64,000 nucleotides of DNA from Sambucus nigra (taxonomy: Eukaryota > Streptophyta > Magnoliopsida > Dipsacales > Adoxaceae). Made by a program: the position numbers and the translations under genes. This document shows positions 31,241 through 41,107 of this stretch, in pieces (the first letter of the stretch is position 1; the number at the start of each line of letters is the position of its first letter). Where the stretch lies: positions 541,447,137-541,511,136 of the forward strand of contig OX422217.1 of the NCBI GenBank assembly GCA_949130495.1, given 5' to 3'. The notes under the pieces were generated by a model. The model searched no databases, had not been told where the DNA came from, and saw only the letters and a list, made by a program, of their open reading frames with translations.

Positions 31241-34200
31241 TCAGTGGGGATGAGGCCTCTGAACGAGATAATCAACCACTTGAGCCCTTCGACCATCATC
31301 AGGAGCAGGAACCAACTCTTCCTCGGCTTCGTTAGCATCTGACTCCAATAGCTGTCGAGGGATGTCATCGATGGGTATCCACTGATCATCTCTTCTAAAG
31401 GGATTGAGCATCCGAGTGGAAGGAGATATTTTGTGGCGATACCAGAGCATAGAGTTCTTTGGAACCTGCATCTCCTTCAAAACATTCAACCACCCCCTGA
31501 TGAAGGTGAGCTCCTCAAATTCTATCAGCCTCGTCGGAGCATCCAGCCAACCCTGGTCATAACCATCGGCCCATACTCGCCGATGTCTTTTTTTTAAACA
31601 GATCCCACAGCCGAGTAACATCCCTTTGGAGCCCGAAGGCAATCACATATGCTCGCTGGACGTCACCGCGGAGCTCTTCCATTTCGCTATCTGAACGCCT
31701 GGTGCTCCTGCCAACTCGCGAAATGAATGGACCAGTGGAACCTCGCAGCATAGGGGGAACGTCACTCGAGCCAGCCCTATCTCGTGTCGATGAAGAACCT
31801 CGCAGCATAGTGGGAACGTCGCTTGAACCAGCTCTAGCTTGCGTTGATGAAGAGCCTCGTAACACTGCAGGAGCGGTGCTCGACGCGTGATCCCTAAGAC
31901 GCGAGACCTCTTTCCTTAAAGCTTCATTCTCTTGCTGAAGCATCTCACCAACCTGGTTGATCTCAGAAGCATCGAGAAGCTTTGTTCTCAATGCATTCAC
32001 CTCTTCTTGTACTGAAGCACCAACCTCTTCCATCTCCTGGAGCCTGTCCTTTAACTTGGCCACAAGCTCAGACTGATCCTTATACTTTTGATTCCTTGAC
32101 CTAAGAGATTTGTAAAGCCTAACAAAGGCCTGGCGAACCTGAGGACTGGCATTGGGACCAGGAGTCCTACCCAAATGAGATGTAGCAGGAATATACTCTT
32201 CAACATCAGTCAACTACAAGACATAAAAGGGGAAATGGAAAGAAAAATCAATCAGTGCAGTGGGAAAAAGAAACCTTTTCATTGATAAGGGATAAAAGTA
32301 CATCGGGCAGCAAAAAGAAAATTTACAGACAGAAAAAGCAAAAATACAAGGTAGTCCTAAAAGTAAAAACTAACTAGCAACCTCAGGTTGCCCAGAAGCC
32401 GATGGTTGCTTCCCTTTATCAGCATCAGCAGGACCACCGCCCTTAGCAGGTGTAACCTCTGTCGCCACAACAAGCAGAGATTGTTTGGGAGACAGGGTCA
32501 GCGGCTTCGCTAGCTGGGGTAGGGACTTCTTCCATAGTCGGCTTAGCACTAGGTCATGCTTATCGAATAAAGGAGAGTCTATATCAACACCAGCAACTAA
32601 GAGGGCCTTGTTCCAGCCCTTCTTGAAGTTCAGAAGACTAATATAGCCTATCTGAACCTCAGCATCCTCGTATGTTGCAGACCAACAAGAGTTATATGAG
32701 TTTTCCTTGGCAGTGACCGCCTCAGACTCCTTCTTCTTCAGCTCCTCGAATAGCACTATGTTCTCTTCCACGATGGCCATCTTGCTCGAGCAAACCAGCT
32801 CGTAGGCTTGTCTCAACTCTTTCAACTCTTTAACTGCCGCGTCCTTCTCCCGATTGGTAGTAATAAGAGCCAGATCGGATGAGATTCGAGTAGCATCAAA
32901 TGCTTTAAAACCAGCCTCGATCTCTGTACCCTTCAACCTCAAGGCTTTATTTTGTTGCTCCAGCTCACCATTTCTCTTCACCAGCTCATCGTGAGAACGA
33001 TAGAGCACGGAAAATTCGGTCACAAACTGCAGGAAAAAGAAGACATTAGAAGAAATAAATGATGGAATTCGTTAAAATATTGGAGAAAAGAAATAGTCTT
33101 ACCAAAGCTAGCCTCTGGCTAGCCTGTAGGGCCAGTTGATCAGACCCCAATGCCCTTTGGCTATCAGTAGGAAGAACTTCTCTCTCGAGCAGCGCGGGGG
33201 ACAACTGAGGAGAAATTGCAACAGAATCCCCCTCGAGTAGTGCAGACACCGGGACTAAGGCCTACCCAGCCTTCATCCTCAATTCCATCCTCCTCCTCTC
33301 CTCCTCTTTATCATTCTCCACTTCTTTCTCTCCTCTATCCTCTTCTTCTCCACCACCTTCTTTTTCTCCTTCATCTTCTTTCTCTCCTCTTACTTTTTTC
33401 TCTCCCTCTCTCTTACTTGCTCTTCCTCTCTCCTCTTCTTCTCCTGCTCCTGAGCAAAAGACCTAGAACCAGTAGCCACGGCCCCAGAGCTAGACTTCTG
33501 CTTCTTCGACCTCTGAGCGAGGAGCACATGATCTTCATCATCATCGTCCCGAATTAAATTCTTCCTTGGAGGAACCATCTCCTCGCTTGAACTGCTAGAT
33601 GTGCTCGGCGACTCTTGAGCTTTAGAAACTTCCCCACAATCAGAGGAACTTCTACTACTGGAGCTCCTTTCACCCAAATTTCCACCAGCACCACCTGCGA
33701 TATCGCTTTTAGAGTTGCTCTCCTCCTCATCCAACTGGATAGGATCCGCAGCAGTCTCTTCAGAGGTATCAAACTCAGGGATACTGTCCACCGGCCTTGC
33801 TATAAAACTGGAGCCAACGTTCTTGTATTCGAGCAGAAAAGCAGCAGACCGGGGATGCTCGCCGTCAGCTAAAGGCTCCCTGATATTCCAGGCCTTGACC
33901 AATTCAGAGAGACGAACCTCGCTGAGAGTAGGTTCCAAGTTCTTCGACCTCGCTGAAGAAAAAATAGAGAAAAATCAAAAAGATCACAAATCAACAAAAA
34001 TTAAAAGAGCAGAGCAAAGTCTACCTATGTATTCTTCCCCATAAAAAGGAACAGAGAACCTATCAGACCTCGACCCTTCAAATTGGGGAGAAAACTGTCA
34101 GTTTCTAACAAGGAAACCTTCTTGTCAATAGTCCTTATGGGAATCAGGTAGGTTTACTACCAATACCCTGTAAGGGCTCCTAGCTTTGAGATAGAGAACA

Positions 34201-34560
34201 TCTGAGCTAGTTCGAGAGAAAGAGTAGCAAAAATAGACCTCGGCAAGCCCTAACTTGGTACCATATAACTAATTTATTCTATGGATGCCATTAATTATCT
34301 TCCACACATTGGGCGAACACTGTGCAGGAACAATATTGAAATAACCAAAGAAGTGCAAGAAGAGATTGTTGGGAGGAAAATTGAGTCCCTTTGGGAAAGC
34401 AACAAAACATAGATCCAGTGGGCATCCTCTATCTCTCTAACGTTTCTAGGGGGGCGCAGCACTCAATCTCTACCCACTCTGGGATGCTATAAAACTTCCT
34501 AAACTCGGGGACCGACCTATTCCCAATCTTTTCCATTGGAAAACCCTAGAAAACTACAAA
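31241..34560 (-). pseudogene. Antisense extra gene of the Tat element (PF04195-like), multi-exon
   Basis: This gene is antisense to pol, as in Grande-type Tat elements. The 5' part (about 34540-34030) contains GSMFCCFPKGLNFPPNNLFL, HFFGYFNIVPAQCSPNVWKI and YGTKLGLAEVYF, which fit the plant gypsy-type transposon protein family (Pfam PF04195). The next exon (33966-33250) is Ser- and Glu-rich and ends in a Glu/Arg/Lys repeat. 33023-32370 (HDELVKRNGELEQQNKALRL, KELKELRQAYELV) and 32213-31557 (QKYKDQSELVAKLKDRLQEM, ENEALRKEVSRLRDHASS) are long coiled coils. The second of these includes two to three tandem LRGSSSTRDRAGSSDVPPM units. Stops near the 5' end and in the Glu-rich exon suggest decay. The function of such proteins is unknown. 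Confidence 0.75.
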
Positions 34561-34917
34561 TTCAAAGAAAAAGTACAAAGAGAAGGCACAGGAGACTTAC
34601 AAGATGGGAGTTCGACTCGAACGATGAAGAATCAAGAGCCCAAATAACAAGGAAGGAATGAGAATGGAGACTGAGCGAAGAAAGTGTGAATCGCTAGAGC
34701 TCACAGGAAATGGAAGAATGCTGAGAAGGTTGAAACGACGGTCGAAAAGTGACTACTCTAGAGAACCTTTAAGTATTGCTAATCATGGTGCACAAACCAC
34801 GAAGCGGGTGCCGCCAGAATCAATTTCCCAACTTTCGAAGAGTTACACAATGTACAAAAAAAACCATTATGGAAAATCATTTAAATTTATTGAGCCCAAG
34901 GTATGGCCCAACAAACT

Positions 34918-34927
34918 TAGGGGAAAT
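34918..34927 (+). other. Polypurine tract of the Tat element
   Basis: TAGGGGAAAT lies directly before the 3' LTR start TGTGGG. It primes plus-strand synthesis in LTR elements. Confidence 0.75.
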
Positions 34928-35337
34928 TGTGGGTACTCGAAATTAGAATGATGGGCCTAGACGAGTAGCCCAATGTTGACGGCCCAAAGTCCAGACCCCC
35001 CATCTCTTAACTGGTCATGATCTAGTCTCCTCCCACGTTCCCCTTAAGAGAGGTTCTAGGGAGAGATGGAAAACGTGGGGGAGTCCAACACCCCCACTTA
35101 CTAAAATGAAAATATATATATTGAACCCTAGGTCCGGGGCAAAGGACAAGTTGTATTCTCTATAACCACTCTCCGGAGTATATAGAAACAACACTGACTG
35201 CACCACCGTGGACGTAGGCACATATTTGCTGAACCACGTACATCCTTTATTGTGTGACTGCCATTTCACCTTCCTTATTCTTGCTTGGTGATTGCTTTTC
35301 TCTTATCTATTTGTGTTGCATAATAATTGGCACCACA
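34928..35337 (+). repeat. 3' LTR of the Tat element
   Basis: TGTGGGTACTCG ... GGCACCACA, 410 bp, collinear with the 5' LTR. It is followed at once by GAAAC. Confidence 0.93.
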
Positions 35338-35342
35338 GAAAC

Positions 35343-36476
35343 GATGAGGGTCCAAGCACACCAATATGCCGCATCAAACATGTAAACTCATGACACAAAA
35401 ATAAACAGAAAATATTTTTTTGTTTTTCAAAAAATATTTTTGACCCAAAAATAATTTTTTTTTTATTTTCTAAAAAATACAAGAAAAATCGTTTTGTATT
35501 TTTCTCAAAAGACTCAAAGAAATGAAAAATATAATACAAAGAGATAAAAATTCCCTAACACTGGCAAGATATATATCATGAATCAAAGACTAGCGTATGA
35601 CGAAAATGATCATGCAAGCAATCATCCATAAGAAATGGCATGTGAAGCATCGTGTGCTAGCATGTGAGAATCAACCAACCTAGCATTTAGCATCCCCAAA
35701 ATAGATTTCCCAAGCCAAATAGGTGTATACCTAAATCAACGGGTTTTGGGAACTGACAGGACACTACACTTAAATTTCCTAGGGTCTTTTATAAGATCAT
35801 AGCAAAAATTCCTAAGGTGACATTTTCTATCACAATGCGAACATATGTAAACACGACGAGGAATGGTACCTTTAGGTTGACCTTTTATAACACCCTGGGA
35901 TGTGGTTGATGCTCTAAAACAAACTATGGTTTTGGCTTTAACATTCTAAGCACTGGAACAAGAGAATCCACTACCATCACTACTTGAGTCGTTTAAATAT
36001 TTTTAACTTCAAAATTTTGGACTCAAGCAAAGAATTCCCGTGAGCAAACTTATCCCTAGGAGTCTTTTCACGTGCCTTAAATTCATTAGTGAAAATATTT
36101 TCTTCAACGGCACAAACCATAGAATTTATAAAGTCATCTAACTCTTTCTCCTAAACAAGGACTCTATTTCCACTCTCTTCCTTGGACACTTACAAAGATT
36201 TAAAGTTATTGTATATAGCACCAAACTTCTCATGAATGATATCTCTTTGATTTTCAAATGTTTGCAAATATTCAATCATATGTTTAAAACAAAAAAAAAA
36301 CTTCAAGAATTTCAATTCGTTTTGCAAACTTCAAATTTAAAAGATTTAATTCCTCAAAACTTAGAGAACCCATCGAGAGAAAATTAAACCAAGAGTGAGA
36401 CACAAATAATCACCCACTAAGCACAAAAAACAAGGATCTACACAATAACTAAGTGCAACCCGCTCTTATACCAATT
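35343..36476 (-). pseudogene. gag remnant and primer site of element B
   Basis: On the minus strand, a primer site AATTGGTATAAGAGCGGG (36476-36459) follows the LTR. Broken frames then give a gag-like acidic/coiled region (EKELDDFINSMVCAVEENIF, EFKAREKTPRDKFAHG, around 36150-36030). An intact zinc knuckle CSHCDRKCHLRNFC lies at 35843-35802, with canonical C-x2-C-x4-H-x4-C spacing. A TTTTTG/AAAAAC-rich non-coding stretch (35400-35530) comes next. The gypsy element cut this interior, and it continues at 24551. No pol motifs were seen. Confidence 0.7.
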
Positions 36477-37682
36477 TGTAGGGGTCCCTAGACTATGTCT
36501 GCTTTAGGTGAAAATAGTTTTTCCAGTTTTAATATGCACCAATTTTATGAACCAATTTTACTTAACCCAATTTTATCTTGATAATCCCAAACATGCATCT
36601 AGGTGAGATCAAGAAAGTAAAATGAATTAAGTCCACGAAACACACAACACCGATGTACGAGGAAACCATTAACGGAAAAAATCATAGACGTACCATGCCG
36701 GACAATCACTATAATACTATTTTACAAAGTACAGACACTAAACTTACACAACGACTTGATCCTCATAGGCCTTGACACTCTTCTATGCTTTAACTGCTCC
36801 TCCATAGTGCAACGCATGCATCCACTTACACCCAGACCACAACACATAAGTCCACATGCGCCTCGGTATTCACTGATATAGCTTTGGCAATCGCCTACGA
36901 TTCAGAACACGGAGTCCATCACTTCTTCACTGTAAAAATAAAAAAAATGAATGTTCAACGGAGATGAACAAACTACATATGGTGCTAAACCAAGATCTCT
37001 ATAACATATGTATATGAAAGATCAGATCTTGAAACACAAAGGATGTTTTTATCTTTGGAAACCTTTGTAAACAAATGCAGAAAAATGTAATGGTTTGGTT
37101 CTGTAATTTTGGTTATGCCCCCTTGAAATTCTGATCAAAAATCACCTTAAATAAAACACATTAAGTCGGTACGCTGTTAGAATAATATTGATCTATCATT
37201 AGAATAACTCTACACATCTCGTTCGAACGTGATACGCATGTCGTTAGAACGACTAGCGGATGTCATTTGAATGACAGTAACTGTCGTTTGATCTTCCAAA
37301 CCACGAGGGAAAGATATACATGACTATAAGACGTATGTATCTCAGAATAAACGAAGTTATCTTCAGAAAAACGAAGTTAAAACATTTTAAAATCATTTGT
37401 TAAACAAAATGACATCCTTAAAACATTTTTTGAGTCCCATTAACATTATGTGTTCATACCTGAGAGTATCTCGAAATGCAATATGATATGAAGACGTGAA
37501 ACATTGACCAATAAACATGGTATGATCTATCTTTGAAGCTTGGCCACTATGTCTTCAAAACAACATGTCATATGCTTAATAGGGATCGTGACTCGAAATA
37601 CAATCCTATGACTTAAACTTTGTTTTGTCCGGAATTAAGTCAATTACATACAAATTGACACACTTGGAAATTTGTCCTTGCA
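36477..37682 (-). repeat. 5' LTR of element B
   Basis: On the minus strand it begins TGCAAGGACAAATTTCC and ends GGGACCCCTACA before the primer site. It shares order and motifs with 9063-10286 and, more distantly, with the LTR of element C. GTATA (37683-37687) follows its outer end. Confidence 0.85.
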
Positions 37683-37687
37683 GTATA
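37683..37687. repeat. Target-site duplication GTATA, right copy (element B)
   Basis: It matches 7444-7448. Removing everything between the copies rejoins the two halves of the chromovirus integrase. Confidence 0.75.
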
Positions 37688-38333
37688 CATTCTAGTTATC
37701 AGACATGTTTAACGTACAAACACGTAGCATATCCTCTAGGTTTTGGATTGTACGTTATGATTGTCCATCAGTTTTGTGGGTGGAATGCGGTACTTAAATG
37801 AAATTTAGTACCCATTGTGATTTTTAATGCTTGCCAAAACTTTCCTACAAAATGGGAATCTCTATCTAATACAATGGATAAAGTAATTCCATGTAATCAA
37901 AAAATTTCTCGAGTATAGAGCTTGCTAAGCTTTTGGAATGAATCGGTGGTCTTTTAAGGTAGAAATTGAGAAATTTTGGTAGGTCGGTCTACTATTACCC
38001 AATATTAATTAAATCATTCGGATGTACGAGGTTGGCCACTGAAAAAATCTAGGTAATATGATCCCATTTCCACTCGAGAATAGGCAAGGGTTGGAGGAGT
38101 CCACCAGGGTGTTGGTGTTTTATTGTTACTTGTTGACAAGTAAGACATTTCGTTACAAAAATTTTGATATCATTTCTCATATTTGGCCACCAATATTTCT
38201 TCTTTAAAGCGTGATACATTTTCGAACTTCCAGGGTGAATCATAAATTTCGAACGATAAGCTTCTTGCAATATTTTCTCTCGAAGAGATGTGTCATCAGG
38301 TACATACAATCTATTTATAAATCATAAACCTGG
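37683..38333 (-). pseudogene. Chromovirus integrase N-terminal part
   Basis: The minus strand reads NRLYVPDDTSLREKILQEAY, then an H2C2 zinc finger (HPGSSKMYHALKKKYWWPNM, KCLTCQQV), PLPILEWKWDHIT, and a decayed core with VLDRDSHFVGKFWQAL and STAFHPQN. Stops and a lost Asp-Gly-Gln after HPQN show decay. It begins abruptly at the LTR homology border near 38333, so gag, protease and reverse transcriptase have been deleted. It continues at 7448. Confidence 0.88.
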
Positions 38334-41107
38334 TCAGAAACTTAATCTTCTTCCCCTCGACAGTTGACTTTGGGGTTTATGACTTTTGACTTTGAATAAC
38401 TCGCTCACTTCTACACCATTTGAGATGATTTATGAAAAAATTCACCTAATTTTTCATAAGGAATTCGAATATATAAGTTTTGTGGATTGAGATGCAGTAT
38501 ATCTCAAGTTCTTAAACTATATATTTTTCTAAAATTTTGACTTAACATTCGTGGACTTTAAGGATGTGGCAATGGTTCTTATGAACATGATTTGTTTTTT
38601 GCTATATGTAGGAGTAGTTTGGTTTTTATTTCAAAGGTTTATATGGATTACACATTGAGAATTTCTAATTTTCAGTTTTCTAGTTCAAAACACACTTTCA
38701 ATCGATTTGGGCTTAATATACACATTCATGGCTTTTGATCACTACAATTGAGTTCCTTAGGTTGTAATGAAGTTATACATATCTTTCAATAAAAGTTTAG
38801 AGCCTTATATCAAAATTCACCATTAAAGCTCAGCTTTAATGGTGAAATTTCACATTTTTTTTCTATCCTAAATTGTTATGTACGTGAAAGCTTGTATATT
38901 GTGATTGTTCTAACTATACTAACTACACATAAAGCAATTGGAATTGAAAGAAATGAAAATAACTCATAAAATCATGGTGTACCTGGTTTGAGTAAAATTT
39001 TAAGTTTTTGAACTGAAGTTTGAGGTGTGTCTAAACTACTGAAATGGTGGGGCATTTATACTACATACTCAGGGGATTCGATTGGTGGGATTGGGTGGTG
39101 GATTTTAGATGTTTATACAAAGTTTTCAATGTTGGTAAATGTAAATCAAATGTTTGCGTGGTGTGCACATGTGCTTTTTAACTTCTTGTGCTAATGTGGT
39201 GCACTAGGTGGGCAGGGGGTTTACTGAAATTAATATAACTTTGATGTTTAGTCCTTGATTGGTCTTGTAATTACATTTATAGCCTTAAAAGTACACTTTT
39301 CATAAAGTATAGGGGTAATTTTGTAATTTTATAAAGTTTCAAGGAATGATATTGTGATTTTATATTAGTTAGACTCTAAAGGATTAATTTTGTATAAAGT
39401 TGAGGTTTAGGGGTGAAATATAAATCAAGTTATATTATTCTTGGACTTGTTACAACAATACGCTTAGCTTAAAATACTCGATTAATGCTGAATTGGGCTA
39501 AAGACTAAACTAAACTTTTGCGCCCTACGATTGCTACTGTGATGCTTACTATTTCATAAGAGAGAGCTCTTTCTTTCGTATTTAGTATGAGATATCCTCC
39601 CCAGTCTATTGTATGTGCATCCTTCATTCCCTTGGGATGGGACTTGCTAGCAACTGCTCTATCAAAACACTAGAACTAAAGAAAGGATTATGCAAGCAAC
39701 AGAAATAAAAGTGAGTGTTAGGGTGCAGTGTGAAGAAGGCCTTCCCATGACTCAGGCATTCAGTGGCAGTGGATTCGACGATAAGAACTAACTCGGTGAT
39801 AGAGAAGTCAACCTTTAATTCAAGGTTTTTATTAAGTCTTGGATCTTGCGCTTGAAAGTAGTTCTTGAGAGAGTAAATGGCAAAGATAAGAACCAAGATG
39901 ACTGAATGAAAGCTAACAATTTAATTGCCTCACAGCCTGAATGCATTCTTCTCGCTCCAAACTTAGATGACTTCATTTCCTGTTACCTATTCATTCTCTT
40001 CCTTCTCATTCATTGATCTAAGACAACTCTTGATTGAAAGGACAGTTGAATTAATAAGGTATTCTATGAGTCCTCGGAAAACATAACTCCTAGTAGGCCA
40101 CGAACTCGCTTTCAAGATTTAACCGACCTAAACCCTAATTAAATCCATATGCCTAACTAGATAGTTATCTTTTCATATGTCTGATCATTCAACTAAGGCA
40201 GGATATTCTATGCCACTAAAGCTTCATGCCATTGAAAACTGCTCCCGAAAGTCGAACTAGGATCTGCAACATTCGAGTTTGATCCACCTATGAACCTTGG
40301 TTCATGCTCTACGTGTGTTATTATTTCAAGCCCTCTTTCTTCTGTCCGAATTGCTTTCTACCTTCCCGTTCGAAGAGTTCAATTCCAAAGAAATGAATGA
40401 ACCAAGATTCATTCCATAGCCACTTCTTTCCTACTTGAATTAAGGAAGCCAAACCCTCATGCCAAAGAATGCGAAATGGAATGCCCTATGCCTCTACCTA
40501 TAAACTCTTCCTGTGTACTTGACTCAAAAAATTTCGATTAGGCTTTTAGCCTTCTCTTCTCTGATAGTTCATTCTATCGATGCTCTTGAGAGATCACCAT
40601 AGGGGATCACTCCTATTAGTATCAATCGTTCTATCATTCATGAGTAGCCGTTCTATCATTCCTATTAGCAGCATTTGCAACCATTCTATAACTCCTAAAC
40701 GCGGTCGTTCTCTTATATATGATACCCTCAGATCGAATTACTAAGATTGCGCTGATTTAGCAACCATTTTAGTGTAGCTCGGGGTCCCTCTCCCTAAGCC
40801 GGTAGATAAAGTTTTATCTTTAAAATTTTCTATAGATTATCATCATTGTCTTAGCATTTCTTTTGGTGAAAAGGTCTTTGGTATATATGTCATACCTACT
40901 GCGCATCGAGCTTCTTTGAAATTTTATGGGGGATTTTTTGTAATTACTGAAAGTTCAAGGAGTCTAGGTCAATTCAATAAAATTTTAGTTCTTTAATTAT
41001 AATTTATTTCTTCTTCAGAATATTTTAAAATTTGAATCATTTATAAAGGTTTAAACAGTAACCGTATGTATTTTGGGTCGATTTTGAAAAATCTCGATTC
41101 TTTCACA
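38334..41107 (-). mobile_element. 5' LTR of the chromovirus, truncated and interrupted
   Basis: Collinear with 5437-6737. It begins (minus) TGTGAAAGAATCGAG at 41107. The U5 end is missing, replaced by integrase sequence at 38333. Homology is broken between about 39439 and 40912 by foreign sequence. Confidence 0.78.
39439..40912. other. 1.47-kb foreign insertion in the chromovirus LTR, possibly organellar
   Basis: The other LTR copy reads straight through (near 6551). The insert differs in texture: less AT-skewed, no long A or T runs, and many balanced words such as CTTCTTTCCTACTTGAATTA. No LTR, TIR or coding domain was found. The texture suggests plant mitochondrial intergenic DNA, but that is an impression only. 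Confidence 0.4.

Larger units (their letters stand above)
24552..35337 (+). mobile_element. Complete-length Ty3/gypsy element of the Tat lineage
   Basis: LTRs of 409 and 410 bp, perfect flanking GAAAC duplications (24547-24551 and 35338-35342), a primer site, gag, protease, reverse transcriptase, RNase H, a second RNase H, integrase, a 4.3-kb region with an antisense gene, and a polypurine tract all occur in the expected order. The second RNase H and the extra antisense gene are marks of the Tat lineage. In-frame stops (mostly TAG/TGA where CAG/CGA/TGG would be expected) and a changed catalytic residue make it non-autonomous now. By eye the LTRs differ at about 25 of 410 positions. Confidence 0.95.
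7449..37682 (-). mobile_element. Element B: composite gag-only LTR element with outward U3 ends, host of three nested insertions
   Basis: After removal of nested elements, about 7 kb remains. In minus order it contains a 5' LTR (37682-36477), a primer site, a gag remnant, a long non-coding region, a 3' internal end (16774-17105 plus 10287-10412), an LTR (10286-9063), a second copy of the 3' internal end (9062-8607), an LTR 5' part (8606-8016), and the same LTR part inverted (8014-7449). The outermost bases on both sides are therefore LTR starts, and both are flanked by GTATA. No reverse transcriptase or integrase gene is present. Relatives A and C share the internal non-coding sequence. Confidence 0.7.
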
